Assembly (NCBI GenBank): GCA_964636785.1
Contig: CAZWVK010000001.1
Span: 7,485 to 71,484, forward strand
Direction of reading: 5' to 3'
Origin: UBA6776 sp964636785
Lineage (GTDB): Bacteria; Bdellovibrionota; Bdellovibrionia; Bdellovibrionales; UBA1609
DNA: 64,000 bases
The first letter of the stretch is position 1, and each line of letters opens with the position of its first letter. Both the position numbers and the translations under genes were made by a program. This document shows, one piece after another, positions 1-8,184 of the stretch. The notes below the pieces were generated by a model. It had not been told where the DNA came from. It was given only the letters and a program-made list of their open reading frames with translations, and did no database searches.

Positions 1-1008
1 GATCTGCAAGCCATTGGTGCTTACTGCATTGGGACGAATCAAATTGATTTAGAAGTCGCTAATGATTTGGGAATTCCGGTTTTCAATGCGCCTTATTCCA
101 ATACCAGAAGTGTTGCGGAGTTGGTGATTGCGGAGATGATTGCCCTATCGCGCCGTCTGGGGGATGTGAATGCCAAGGCTCACAAGGGAGAGTGGATAAA
201 GAGTGCTTCGGGATCTTATGAAGTGCGCGGGAAGACTTTGGGAATTATCGGGTATGGTCATATTGGGAGTCAGCTCAGCGTTTTGGCAGAGAGCTTGGGG
301 CTTCGAGTTTTATTTTATGACATTGTTAAAAAGCTTCCGCTTGGCAATGCGTATGCCAAGGATTCACTGAAGGAGCTCTTGGAAGAGTCCGATTTTGTAT
401 CCTTACACGTTCCAGAAACACCGCTGACAGCAAATATGATTCGCACTCAAGAGATCTCATGGATGAAAAAAGGGGCTTATCTTATTAATGCAAGCCGTGG
501 GTCCGTTGTTGATATTGAAGCGTTGGCATCGAGTTTAAAGTCAGGTCATTTGCGAGGCGCTGCAATTGATGTTTTTCCTCAAGAACCTAAGAACAATGAA
601 GAACCTTTTATGTGTGAACTTCAAAATATTCCGAATGTGATTTTAACGCCTCACATTGGGGGCAGTACAGAAGAAGCTCAAGAATCGATCGGTCGCGAGG
701 TGAGTCACTCATTAAGTGGTTTTATTGCTCGTGGGATGACACTCGGAGCAGTTAATTTTCCACAATTGGAAGTTCCTCATCTTGAAGAGGGTTCGAGAAT
801 TATAAATATCCATAAAAACGTTCCAGGAGTTCTTGGGGAGATCAATGGTCTGGTGTCGAAAGCAGGAGCGAATATACGCGCTCAATATCTTTCAACCGAT
901 CCACATATTGGCTACCTGGTTATGGATTTGGAAGTGGATGATGGAAAGGGTCTTGGCGACGTCATTCAGAAATTAAACACTTCACTAAAAACGCGAGTTC
1001 TATCGTGA
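1..1008 (+). CDS. serA: D-3-phosphoglycerate dehydrogenase, 5' end cut off by window
   Basis: First step of serine synthesis: NAD-dependent oxidation of 3-phosphoglycerate. The frame is open from base 1, so the N-terminus lies outside the window; about 335 residues are visible. Seen: conserved stretch IGTNQIDLEVA, the NAD-binding Rossmann loop GIIGYGHIGSQ, the substrate/catalytic region NASRGSVVDIEAL, the catalytic-histidine segment LTPHIGGSTEEAQ, and a C-terminal ACT domain (about the last 75 residues, NVPGVLGEINGLV) typical of the E. coli-type serine-inhibited enzyme. The stop codon overlaps the GTG start of the next gene by four bases, so translation is probably coupled. Confidence 0.96.
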   Translation, partial: DLQAIGAYCIGTNQIDLEVANDLGIPVFNAPYSNTRSVAELVIAEMIALSRRLGDVNAKAHKGEWIKSASGSYEVRGKTLGIIGYGHIGSQLSVLAESLGLRVLFYDIVKKLPLGNAYAKDSLKELLEESDFVSLHVPETPLTANMIRTQEISWMKKGAYLINASRGSVVDIEALASSLKSGHLRGAAIDVFPQEPKNNEEPFMCELQNIPNVILTPHIGGSTEEAQESIGREVSHSLSGFIARGMTLGAVNFPQLEVPHLEEGSRIINIHKNVPGVLGEINGLVSKAGANIRAQYLSTDPHIGYLVMDLEVDDGKGLGDVIQKLNTSLKTRVLS

Positions 1009-2393
1009 GTGATATTCTTGAAGCACTCTCTCATGTTTTTCCAAAGGATCGCATCTTTGTCGATGAATCCACTCTCAGTGAATACGGACATGACTGGACA
1101 AAAAACCTAGATGCCAAGCCAAGGGCCGTTGTTTTTCCGGTAACTAAAGAAGAGGTTCAAAGTCTTGTTCAATGGGCCAGACAAACCAAAACTCCATTGG
1201 TCCCTTCCGGGGGGAGAACGGGTTTGAGTGGTGCCGCCACCGCCACTAATGGCGAGATCGTGGTGTCGTTTCAGAAAATGAATAAGATTTTGAGCTTTGA
1301 TGCTGCGGACTCGTCGGTTTGGGTGGAACCAGGTGTGGTCACAGAGGATTTGCAAAATTTTGCAAAAGAAAAAAACTTAAACTTTCCAGTGGACTTCGCT
1401 GCTCGTGGATCCAGCCAGATTGGTGGAAATATTGCGACCAATGCGGGTGGAATCAATGTTGTTCGTTATGGTTTGACACGGGATTGGATTTTAAGTCTTG
1501 AAGTGGTGACAGGACAGGGCGAAGTCTTAACCTTAAACCAAGGCCTCATCAAAAATGCTTCGGGGTATGATTTAAGACACTTGATTATTGGATCCGAAGG
1601 CACGTTGGGCTTTGTGACCAAGGCGGAAGTGAAACTTTGTCCACCGGTTAAAGAATCCATGGTTTTTCTTTTAGCTGTGGATCAGCTGTCATCGGTTATG
1701 GAGGTTTTCAAAGCATTTCGAGATAAAATGCCTTTGCTTGCTTTTGAAATGTTGACGGATAAGGCTCTTGATATTGTTTTGAAAAATCAATCTTCTTTAA
1801 AGGCTCCGTTTTCGGATCGCTATCCTTATTACCTGGTGGTTGAAGCCGAGAAAAATGATGAGCAAGCGGAAGAAAGAGCCTTAGAAATTTTTGAATTCGC
1901 AGTTGAGAAAGGATGGGTGCTTGATGGGGTTTTGGCACAGAGTCAGCTTCAAGCGAGAGAATTTTGGAAGTACCGTGAAGATATTAGCGAATCCACGGCT
2001 CCTTATTCCCCTTATAAAAATGATGTGTCGGTACGCATATCTCAAGTGCCTCAGTTTCTTGAAACGACAGAAGCGCTACTCAAAAAGGAATACCCAAACT
2101 TAGAGGTTGTGTGGTTTGGCCACATTGGGGATGGCAATCTCCATATCAATGTTTTAAAGCCTGCGGATTGGTCCAAAGAAAAGTTTTTGAATGAGTGCCA
2201 CAGAGTCAGTGAACTTCTGTTTAAGACTTTGCAAAGCTTTGGTGGAAGCATTTCTGCGGAGCATGGCGTGGGTCTTGTTAAGAAGCCATTTTTAAACTTC
2301 ACTAGATCGAAAGCGGAAATAGAAATATTTCGCGGTATTAAAAAGGTTTTTGATCCAGACGGAATCATGAACCCTGGAAAGATTTTTGATTAA
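1005..2393 (+). CDS. FAD-linked oxidase, GlcD / D-2-hydroxyglutarate dehydrogenase type
   Basis: Flavoprotein of the FAD_binding_4 / FAD-oxidase_C family (462 aa), which oxidises D-2-hydroxy acids such as D-lactate, glycolate or D-2-hydroxyglutarate. Seen: PCMH-type FAD-binding core with PSGGRTGLSG (about residue 67) and GGNIATNAGG (about 140), GSEGTLGFVT (about 197), C-terminal metal/substrate region GHIGDGNLHINV and AEHGVGLVKK, and the family ending DPDGIMNPGKIF. GTG start overlaps the serA stop (GTGA). The serA neighbourhood favours D-2-hydroxyglutarate as substrate, because SerA enzymes can regenerate NAD by reducing 2-oxoglutarate to D-2-hydroxyglutarate, which this enzyme would re-oxidise; that substrate choice is inference. 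Confidence 0.88.
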   Translation: MSDILEALSHVFPKDRIFVDESTLSEYGHDWTKNLDAKPRAVVFPVTKEEVQSLVQWARQTKTPLVPSGGRTGLSGAATATNGEIVVSFQKMNKILSFDAADSSVWVEPGVVTEDLQNFAKEKNLNFPVDFAARGSSQIGGNIATNAGGINVVRYGLTRDWILSLEVVTGQGEVLTLNQGLIKNASGYDLRHLIIGSEGTLGFVTKAEVKLCPPVKESMVFLLAVDQLSSVMEVFKAFRDKMPLLAFEMLTDKALDIVLKNQSSLKAPFSDRYPYYLVVEAEKNDEQAEERALEIFEFAVEKGWVLDGVLAQSQLQAREFWKYREDISESTAPYSPYKNDVSVRISQVPQFLETTEALLKKEYPNLEVVWFGHIGDGNLHINVLKPADWSKEKFLNECHRVSELLFKTLQSFGGSISAEHGVGLVKKPFLNFTRSKAEIEIFRGIKKVFDPDGIMNPGKIFD

Positions 2394-2731
2394 GCTGATT
2401 TTTTAAGATCCTGAAAGCGGGGATCAAGATCAATTTCATAACTGTCACCACTGGTTCTGGTGTGATGAATATCGACAAGAAGTTCGATTGCCGCGGGAAC
2501 TTGAGAGAAGCCAATGGCCGGGCAGCTTAAGAGAAGCCCTTCCATCTTTTCACCGAGTTCGCTGATCTCGGGAATTCCATAGGTTTTTCCTGTGCCTTTT
2601 AATTTGTGAAAGTCTTCGATCAATGCGTCGATGGCGCCGTTTTGATGATGAATCTTTATTCCGTCAATTTTAAAAGGCAGCTCGCTTAAGTATTCCTGTT
2701 GAAGCTTGAGTAAAAGGTCATTGAGACTCAT
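2390..2731 (-). CDS. HPt-domain phosphotransfer protein
   Basis: Single-domain histidine phosphotransfer protein (113 aa). The phosphorylatable histidine is His42 in the segment EDFHKLKGTGKTYG, matching the HPt pattern H-K-L-K-G-x-(S/G)-x2-(F/Y)-G; the rest is predicted helical. Start chosen at the ATG at 2731 because a strong GGAGG site sits eight bases upstream and the ATG overlaps the stop of the histidine kinase (ATGA); a longer in-frame reading from 2770 has no such site. It is the last gene of a minus-strand set with two receivers and a kinase and is the natural relay between them. The 3' end overlaps the preceding plus-strand gene by four bases. Confidence 0.8.
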   Translation of the reverse strand: MSLNDLLLKLQQEYLSELPFKIDGIKIHHQNGAIDALIEDFHKLKGTGKTYGIPEISELGEKMEGLLLSCPAIGFSQVPAAIELLVDIHHTRTSGDSYEIDLDPRFQDLKKSA

Positions 2732-4068
2732 GAGGCCTCCTTCTGTTTGGTTGCGTCGACGAATCGCCATTTATTCAAAGTGAAATAAAATGAACTTCCA
2801 TCACCAGGCGTTGATTTGAGGCCGATTTTTCCTTCATGCTCCTCGATCAATGCTTTTGCAATGGCCAATCCAAGCCCTGTGCCTTTGACCAAGGGATTAT
2901 TAGGACCAGTCGCTTGACGAAACTTTTGAAAAATCACCTGTTGATCTTGAGGGTCAATTCCTTTTCCATGATCGCGAACCTCAAAGTAAACTTGATTTTC
3001 ATCAATCAGTTTAACTTTTAAGTGAACAGTTTCTCCTTGAGGGGAAAACTTAATCGCATTGGACATGAGGTTGGTGAGCACTTGCTGAATTCGATCTCTA
3101 TCAATAAAGACCTGAAGATTTGGTGACTCTAATTCTTTAATCAATTCAACCTGTGCACTTTGAGAAAGGCCCCCGAGGGCATCGAAAGTAAGATCGATCA
3201 ACTCTTCCGCAAAAACCCACTCTGAATTCAAGGGAACTTTTCCAGCTTCAATTTTCGCCAGGTCTAACAAATCATTGATCAATCGGATCAATCGATCGGA
3301 TTCGGCTTCGGCAATGGATAGGAGATCTTGAGTCACCTCATTTAACTCTCCACCAAGGCCGCCGCGAAGAAGGCTGAGTGACCCCTTAATGGATGTGAGA
3401 GGAGTTCTTAATTCATGGCTAGCAATGCTTAAAAAATCAGATTTGGCTTGATCAAGAGTCATCAATTCATCGGTGTGATTGATTACTCGCTGTGCAAGTG
3501 AATTGAAGGTGGAATGGAGATCTCCGATTTCATTGTTTGCAGGAGAGTCAAATCGGTAAGTAAAACGATTATGCAAAAACTCCATCATACGACTTGAAAG
3601 GTTCTGAATAGGTGACATAACGGATGAACTCAAAAAGCCATGAAGGAGAGCAAAGCCCAATAGAAAAACAATTCCACTAAGGGCTGAAAGAAAGAGGACT
3701 TTCTTTTCGAGATAGTCCATCTGAACGAGAGTGAAGCGCTGAAATTCCGCTTCGTTGATCTTGAGATTGTCGAGATGTTTCCTAAAGGCTCTATTTTTGT
3801 TTTCATTGAACTTTTCAAAGGTCTCAAGAGCGAGCTTTTGACGTAAAAGAGGTAAAAGCTTTTTCGCTTTTTTTTCGAGATCTTCCAACTCTGCTTCTGA
3901 TTTTTTTCCATCTTTATCGAGTTCTGAGATAAAGCTCTGACCGGCTTGTATTTGTTCGCGTTGACCACGCAACTCCAAAAAATGTTTATAAGAAAGCAAA
4001 TTGAGACCAACGACAGCTGAAAAGACCACACTCAGAATCAAAAACAATCGAGTGCGAATGGATCTCAT
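2728..4068 (-). CDS. Membrane sensor histidine kinase with HAMP domain
   Basis: 446 aa. Order: transmembrane helix 1 (about 7-27), a short extracytoplasmic helical/charged region (30-120, coiled-coil-like), transmembrane helix 2 (about 124-146), HAMP linker (147-200), HisKA domain with phospho-acceptor His218 in SIASHELRTPL, and HATPase_c with N box (LTNLMSNAIKFSP), G1 (VRDHGKGID) and G2 (GTGLGLAIAKALI). No receiver is fused. It overlaps the receiver gene upstream and the HPt gene downstream by four bases each, so all four genes should be co-expressed as a phosphorelay. The signal sensed cannot be told from the sequence; the extracytoplasmic loop is small and has no recognised ligand domain. 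Confidence 0.92.
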   Translation of the reverse strand: MRSIRTRLFLILSVVFSAVVGLNLLSYKHFLELRGQREQIQAGQSFISELDKDGKKSEAELEDLEKKAKKLLPLLRQKLALETFEKFNENKNRAFRKHLDNLKINEAEFQRFTLVQMDYLEKKVLFLSALSGIVFLLGFALLHGFLSSSVMSPIQNLSSRMMEFLHNRFTYRFDSPANNEIGDLHSTFNSLAQRVINHTDELMTLDQAKSDFLSIASHELRTPLTSIKGSLSLLRGGLGGELNEVTQDLLSIAEAESDRLIRLINDLLDLAKIEAGKVPLNSEWVFAEELIDLTFDALGGLSQSAQVELIKELESPNLQVFIDRDRIQQVLTNLMSNAIKFSPQGETVHLKVKLIDENQVYFEVRDHGKGIDPQDQQVIFQKFRQATGPNNPLVKGTGLGLAIAKALIEEHEGKIGLKSTPGDGSSFYFTLNKWRFVDATKQKEAS

Positions 4069-4445
4069 GCGGACTTGACCTCGCCTAAAGAAGCCAGAAT
4101 CTCGGCAATCTGTGAATTTAATTTCATTGGATCAAATGGTTTTGGGATATGGCCAAGACCCAGTTCTAAAAAGGCATTTATGTCATTCTCTTGTGATTTC
4201 GCGCTTAAAAATATAACGGGTGCTGGATTTGTTTTTTGAGCTTTATAGAGCTCACAAACTTTAAGCCCGTTCAAATTGGGCATCATTTCATCAAGTAAAA
4301 TGAGATCAAAGTCTTCTTCGAGCGCCTTATTCAACGCTTTTTCCCCATTGTCCATCCAGATGACATGGTGGCCGCCAATTTTTTCCAAAGCCAAGCAAGC
4401 GATTTTTGAAATGTTGTGATCATCCTCTGCAAGAAGAATCTTCAT
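4065..4445 (-). CDS. Single-domain response regulator (CheY-like)
   Basis: 126 aa, a bare receiver domain: acidic pocket AEDD near the N-terminus, phospho-acceptor Asp52 in LILLDEMMP, conserved Thr/Ser position as FLSAKS, and Lys102 in IPKPFDP. The reading frame stays open upstream to 4526 (TTG) and 4475 (ATG), but the fold begins at MKILLAEDD, and the start at 4445 lies just past the stop of the upstream gene, so 4445 is preferred. No clear Shine-Dalgarno is visible, which suggests translation by coupling. With no output domain it probably shuttles phosphate to or from the neighbouring HPt protein and kinase. Confidence 0.85.
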   Translation of the reverse strand: MKILLAEDDHNISKIACLALEKIGGHHVIWMDNGEKALNKALEEDFDLILLDEMMPNLNGLKVCELYKAQKTNPAPVIFLSAKSQENDINAFLELGLGHIPKPFDPMKLNSQIAEILASLGEVKSA

Positions 4446-4449
4446 ACTT

Positions 4450-5148
4450 TTAAGCCGCTTTTCGTGAGTGTCCATGAGTGAAAATCCATTTTCTAACTTT
4501 GTGAAAGTAACTTTCTCGCGCTCCAAGATAAGTCATTGTGTAAAGCCAACCTTCATGATGAGGCTCGCGATCTAAAACTTTTAATGGAGGAGGGGCTTCG
4601 CCAATTTCATTTCTAAAAAACGCACAATTGATCTCGATCACTTCGCCAATTTCAATCTCTCCAGTGCATGTAAAACTAATTGAGACTTCGGAGATGGAGA
4701 CCAGTTTCATATTGATTTCGACAGTTCCTTTTGCACGTTCAGAGTCTGGTGGGAATTCGATTTGCGGATGCGTCTTTGGTGGATTCTTCTCCAAAATATC
4801 TGCAATTTTTTGTGTAAAGATCAATGGATCGAGTGGCTTGATAATGTAATCGTTCACACCAACACGGATGGCTTTCTCAATGTCTTTTTTCTCACGGAGT
4901 CCCGTGAGCATGGCCACTGGTAAATCTTTGAATCGAGAGTCTTTTCTGAGTGTGTTTATAAAATCAAATCCAGAGTAGTGAGGCATGTTGGCATCTGAAA
5001 TCACCAAATCAATGGACTGATTATTAAGAATATCCATTGCGGCGATTGCATCAATGGCCGTTAAGACCTCATGATTTTCATGTGTCAAAACAGCTTTCGC
5101 TAGTTTCAAAATATCTTTGTCGTCGTCGACCACCAGCAATTTCGCCAT
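4450..5148 (-). CDS. Response regulator with C-terminal PilZ-like domain
   Basis: 232 aa. N-terminal receiver (1-120): VVDDD pocket, phospho-acceptor Asp52 in VISDANMP, Lys104 in IIKPLDP. After a proline-rich linker (about 123-140) comes a beta-rich domain (140-225) with the look of a PilZ-like module (KLVSISEVSISFTC, GEVIEINC, YTMTYLGARE), although the classical RxxxR and D/NxSxxG cyclic-di-GMP motifs are not clear, so binding of the nucleotide is doubtful. It is first in the minus-strand cluster. Such fusions usually couple phosphorelays to motility or secretion; here that is inference only. Confidence 0.78.
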   Translation of the reverse strand: MAKLLVVDDDKDILKLAKAVLTHENHEVLTAIDAIAAMDILNNQSIDLVISDANMPHYSGFDFINTLRKDSRFKDLPVAMLTGLREKKDIEKAIRVGVNDYIIKPLDPLIFTQKIADILEKNPPKTHPQIEFPPDSERAKGTVEINMKLVSISEVSISFTCTGEIEIGEVIEINCAFFRNEIGEAPPPLKVLDREPHHEGWLYTMTYLGARESYFHKVRKWIFTHGHSRKAA

Positions 5149-5233
5149 AATGAGTTATCGGAAAATTCAAATGATTCCGTAATTTTTCTGGGTTTTTGTT
5201 GAACTTTTAGATGGTCCTTGGTCTTAATAAGGA

Positions 5234-5410
5234 ATGAGAAAAAATCTGCTCACTATAGAGCGCATCATTCGGTTTTTATTAGGCTTGTTTTTAACAGCCT
5301 GGGTTTTAGGCGGCGGCCCGAGCTGGGCTTTTGTCGGGCTCTATCTTCTTGCGACGGGAAGCTGGGGCTATTGCCCCATATATAAGTTGGTCTTTTCGGA
5401 ACGTTCCTAG
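5234..5410 (+). CDS. DUF2892 (YgaP-type) small inner-membrane protein
   Basis: 58-residue protein, easily missed because of its size. It begins MRKNLLTIERIIRF, has two hydrophobic segments (about 12-28 and 30-45) and ends with the family signature YCPIYKLVF; DUF2892 proteins carry the same N-terminal NxxxxxRI(V/I)R pattern and C-terminal C-P-(L/I)-Y/F-K motif. An AAGGA element lies directly before the ATG. It is convergent with grxD and overlaps its 3' end by four bases. DUF2892 domains often occur alone or fused to rhodanese domains; function is unknown, possibly sulfur or redox related. Confidence 0.72.
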   Translation: MRKNLLTIERIIRFLLGLFLTAWVLGGGPSWAFVGLYLLATGSWGYCPIYKLVFSERS

Positions 5411-5712
5411 ATGAGATCCTTGAACTCGCCAGCCTCATACATTTCCATCATGATATCAGATCCGCCGATGAGCTTCTTATCGACATAAAGCTGAGGAATG
5501 GTTGGCCAGTTGCCATACTGTTTAATGCCTTCACGAATCTCGTCATCATCAAACACGTTGAAGGAAGAGAACTTCGCTCCAACCTCATTCAAAATAGCCA
5601 CTGCACGTGCTGAGAATCCGCACTGTGGAAACTGGGGAGTCCCTTTCATAAAAAGAACCACTTTGTCTTGTGCAATAATGTCTTCGATTTTTTTCTTTAA
5701 CTCTTCGTTCAT
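5407..5712 (-). CDS. grxD: Monothiol glutaredoxin (Grx4 family)
   Basis: 101 aa. Typical CGFS-type monothiol glutaredoxin: KGTPQFPQCGFSARAV carries the active-site Cys-Gly-Phe-Ser, followed by WPTIPQLYVDKKLIGGSDI, the glutathione-binding TVP/IPQ-x-F/Y region and the GG motif. These proteins hold a [2Fe-2S] cluster bridged by glutathione and act in cluster delivery. It lies directly downstream of a bolA gene on the same strand; BolA and Grx4 form a heterocomplex sharing the cluster, and the gene pairing is widespread, which supports both calls. Confidence 0.95.
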   Translation of the reverse strand: MNEELKKKIEDIIAQDKVVLFMKGTPQFPQCGFSARAVAILNEVGAKFSSFNVFDDDEIREGIKQYGNWPTIPQLYVDKKLIGGSDIMMEMYEAGEFKDLI

Positions 5713-5761
5713 GGAAATTCTCTCTCCCTATAAGATAGGCTTTTAAAGTATTAGGTATTTA

Positions 5762-5986
5762 TCACTTTTGCGTGCGAATAGAAAGGGCATGGACCTCGCC
5801 GGTTTTAAGCTCTTCTGCGAAGGCTTTCATCACCAGCTGGTGCTGCTCGATGCGGGAAAGGCCCTCAAATTTTGCACTTTTAACAAAGACTTCATAATGA
5901 TCTTCGGTGCCGGTCAGATCCAACACATCGACCTGATCACCTGGGAAAGCGGATTCCAATCGCTCTTTAATTTGATTTGGGCTCAA
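5762..5986 (-). CDS. BolA family protein
   Basis: About 74 aa. Class II KH-like fold of BolA: SPNQIKERLESAFPGDQVDVLD, then FVKSAKFEGLSRIEQHQLV with the conserved SxxFxGxxxxxxHxxV pattern and terminal EVHALSIRTQ. The histidine in RIEQHQLV is the conserved cluster ligand shared with Grx4. A TTG start at 5986 is preferred because GGAG sits five bases before it; an alternative TTG at 5998 would add four residues but lacks a site. First gene of a two-gene minus-strand unit with grxD, 49 bases apart. Confidence 0.9.
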   Translation of the reverse strand: MSPNQIKERLESAFPGDQVDVLDLTGTEDHYEVFVKSAKFEGLSRIEQHQLVMKAFAEELKTGEVHALSIRTQK

Positions 5987-6050
5987 TTTTTTCTCCAAAA
6001 AAATGAAAAGTTGACCTAGACCTCTCTTTCACTCTCATTGATAATGTGGT

Positions 6051-6347
6051 ATGTCAATTGCCATGTCCTGGCAGTATATCGAAACCACAGACCCAAGCCA
6101 TATTAAGAAAGAGCGCGCAAAAGCAAGAGAGCTAAAGACCTCTCAGTGGTGGCGAAACCGTCTTGGAGAAGGCGTTTGCTATCACTGTGGGCAAAAATTT
6201 GGCAGAGATGCATTGACGATGGATCATCTTATTCCCATCTCTCGAGGCGGGAGGACGACTAAGAAAAATGTTGTGGTCGCTTGCAAAGGGTGTAATTCTC
6301 ACAAAAAAAACCTGACAGTCGCTGAAATTGCACTCAATAATCTCTAA
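6051..6347 (+). CDS. HNH endonuclease domain protein
   Basis: 98 aa. Contains a compact HNH/ bba-Me finger: zinc knuckle CYHCGQ, catalytic strand DHLIPISRGGRTTKKN (Asp-His and the following Asn), second knuckle CKGCNSHK. The N-terminal 35 residues are basic and helical. Small stand-alone HNH proteins of this kind are common in bacteria; substrate is not known. ATG 6051 or the ATG at 6063 may be the start; neither has a clear ribosome site. It lies immediately upstream of, and co-directional with, the topo VI genes (45 bases), so a role linked to DNA topology or repair is possible but not shown. Confidence 0.85.
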   Translation: MSIAMSWQYIETTDPSHIKKERAKARELKTSQWWRNRLGEGVCYHCGQKFGRDALTMDHLIPISRGGRTTKKNVVVACKGCNSHKKNLTVAEIALNNL

Positions 6348-6392
6348 AGAACACCTTTGAGAAAACAACTTTGAAGAAAGGGCCTTGAGTTC

Positions 6393-8171
6393 GTGTCAAA
6401 AATTACTTCAAGTAGTACGGCAGAATATTTTGCAAAAAACCTTCAGCAGGTGGGATTTTCATCTCCCTTTAAAGCAGTTTTGACCACCTTGAAAGAGGCG
6501 GTGGACAACTCGCTAGATGCCTGTGAGGACGCGGGAATCTTACCTGAACTTTATATATCCATTAAAAAAGTCGGCAATGGATCATCTAAAAACACAGATC
6601 TTGTTGAAGTGATTATTGAAGACAACGGACCCGGCCTTGAAGCTGAAGACCTACCAAAAGTTTTTGGTGAGTATCTGGCGTCCTCTAAATTTGGGAGAGG
6701 TCGATGCTCTCGTGGTCAGCAAGGAATCGGAATCAGTGCCGCAACCACTTGGGCACAGTTGACCAATGCTTCCGGTGTAAAGGTCACTAGTAAAACAACT
6801 CGAATGAAAAAGGCCGTTCAGGCCATTGTGGACGTGGATATCAAAGGAAACCGCGGAGCACTTAAGAATAAGACGACATTTGATTGGGAGAAAAAGCACG
6901 GCGTTCGTGTGGAATTTCGCATCGATGGTCGAGTGCAGCTCAATGGAGACGGCGGACTTTTGACTTACCTAGAGGGGACGACCCTGGTTAACCCGCACCT
7001 GTCTTTGTCTTATGAGCTATTAGAAGAGCCCATCAAAGTGATTGAGCGAGTCACTGATGAGCTTCCAAAAATTCCACCGGCAACGCTTCCGCACCCGCAT
7101 ACCATGAAGCTAGGTGAGTTTATGACTCATGCAGCTTTATTTGGGAAAATGCCATTGGATAATTTCTTAAAAAAAGGCTTCTCTAGGATTTCAGATGGCA
7201 TTGTTAAAGATATGGTCAAGCACGGTCTTCCAAAGCCATTGCTCACGAAATCTTTGACCTCGATCGCTGAAAACGATCTTAAAAAGATCTACCAGGCTGT
7301 TCAGGAAACAGACCTGATGGCTCCAAGTACGAAGTCTGTTCTGACTGTAGGTGAAGAAGGCCTTTCAAAAAGTATTCAACGTCTTGGAGAAGTGGACTTC
7401 TTCAGTGTGGTTACACGAAAACCAAAGATTTGCGATTTCAAGCCGGTTGTTGTTGAGGTGGCCATTGCGCGATTTTTAAATCGTGGAAGCGAAGAAAAAG
7501 AAACTCCAGTTCAGCTTTTAAGATTTGCGAACCGTGTTCCACTTCAGTTTGATAAAGGCGCTTGTGCGATCACGAAATCAGTTGAATCTGTGAGCTGGAG
7601 AGCTTACGGACTGAATCAGCAGAAAAACTCACTACCCACGGGACCATATGTGTTCGCGGTGAGTGTGACCTCTCCATTTATTAAATTTAAAAACGCTTCT
7701 AAGGAAACCATCGACGGAAGTGACGAGCTGGTTGAAGAGATTCGTCGCGCATTGATGCAAGCTGGACAAAAGCTTTCTCGTCACATCCGAGCGGAAGACA
7801 AGGCGGCCGATCTTGAGCGCAAGCTTCAGCACATCGAAAAGTTTGGACCTATTTTAGTTCAAGGATTGGCTCGCATCACGAAAGCCCCTAAATCCAGAGA
7901 GAAAAAGGCGGAAGAAGGACTCCAAAAGCTCTTAGGGCGAGACACATCTTCTGCTGAAGAGGCATTGAAGGTGGCAGAGGAAAAGCTACTGGCGCTGAAG
8001 GCTAAAGAACATGTTTTGCTCGGTACAGAGGAAGAAGTTGAAGAAGCTATCAATAGCGAAACTGCGGAAGAGTTTGCGCAGGAAGCGGTGAAGCGCTCAA
8101 CCAAGAAAGCAACCAAGAAGACAACGGCAAAGGCTGCCGCCACGACTAAGAAAGTCGCCAGGAAGAAATAA
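6393..8171 (+). CDS. top6B: Type IIB DNA topoisomerase (topo VI), subunit B
   Basis: 592 aa, ATPase subunit of topoisomerase VI. GHKL fold: N box LKEAVDNSLDACEDAG (Glu35, Asn39), G1 IEDNGPGL (77-82), and the topo VI signature FGRGRCSRGQQGIGIS (100-115). The transducer region carries LLRFANRVPLQFDKGA, which matches the switch-loop region of archaeal Top6B. The middle (about 230-330) corresponds to the H2TH region. The last 25 residues are Lys/Ala/Thr-rich, resembling a histone H1-like tail, an unusual addition. GTG start; AAAGGG is about 12 bases upstream. Together with the next gene it forms the A2B2 enzyme that relaxes and decatenates DNA with ATP. Typical of archaea and plants, patchy in bacteria. 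Confidence 0.93.
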   Translation: MSKITSSSTAEYFAKNLQQVGFSSPFKAVLTTLKEAVDNSLDACEDAGILPELYISIKKVGNGSSKNTDLVEVIIEDNGPGLEAEDLPKVFGEYLASSKFGRGRCSRGQQGIGISAATTWAQLTNASGVKVTSKTTRMKKAVQAIVDVDIKGNRGALKNKTTFDWEKKHGVRVEFRIDGRVQLNGDGGLLTYLEGTTLVNPHLSLSYELLEEPIKVIERVTDELPKIPPATLPHPHTMKLGEFMTHAALFGKMPLDNFLKKGFSRISDGIVKDMVKHGLPKPLLTKSLTSIAENDLKKIYQAVQETDLMAPSTKSVLTVGEEGLSKSIQRLGEVDFFSVVTRKPKICDFKPVVVEVAIARFLNRGSEEKETPVQLLRFANRVPLQFDKGACAITKSVESVSWRAYGLNQQKNSLPTGPYVFAVSVTSPFIKFKNASKETIDGSDELVEEIRRALMQAGQKLSRHIRAEDKAADLERKLQHIEKFGPILVQGLARITKAPKSREKKAEEGLQKLLGRDTSSAEEALKVAEEKLLALKAKEHVLLGTEEEVEEAINSETAEEFAQEAVKRSTKKATKKTTAKAAATTKKVARKK

Positions 8172-8184
8172 GGATATATAAATT

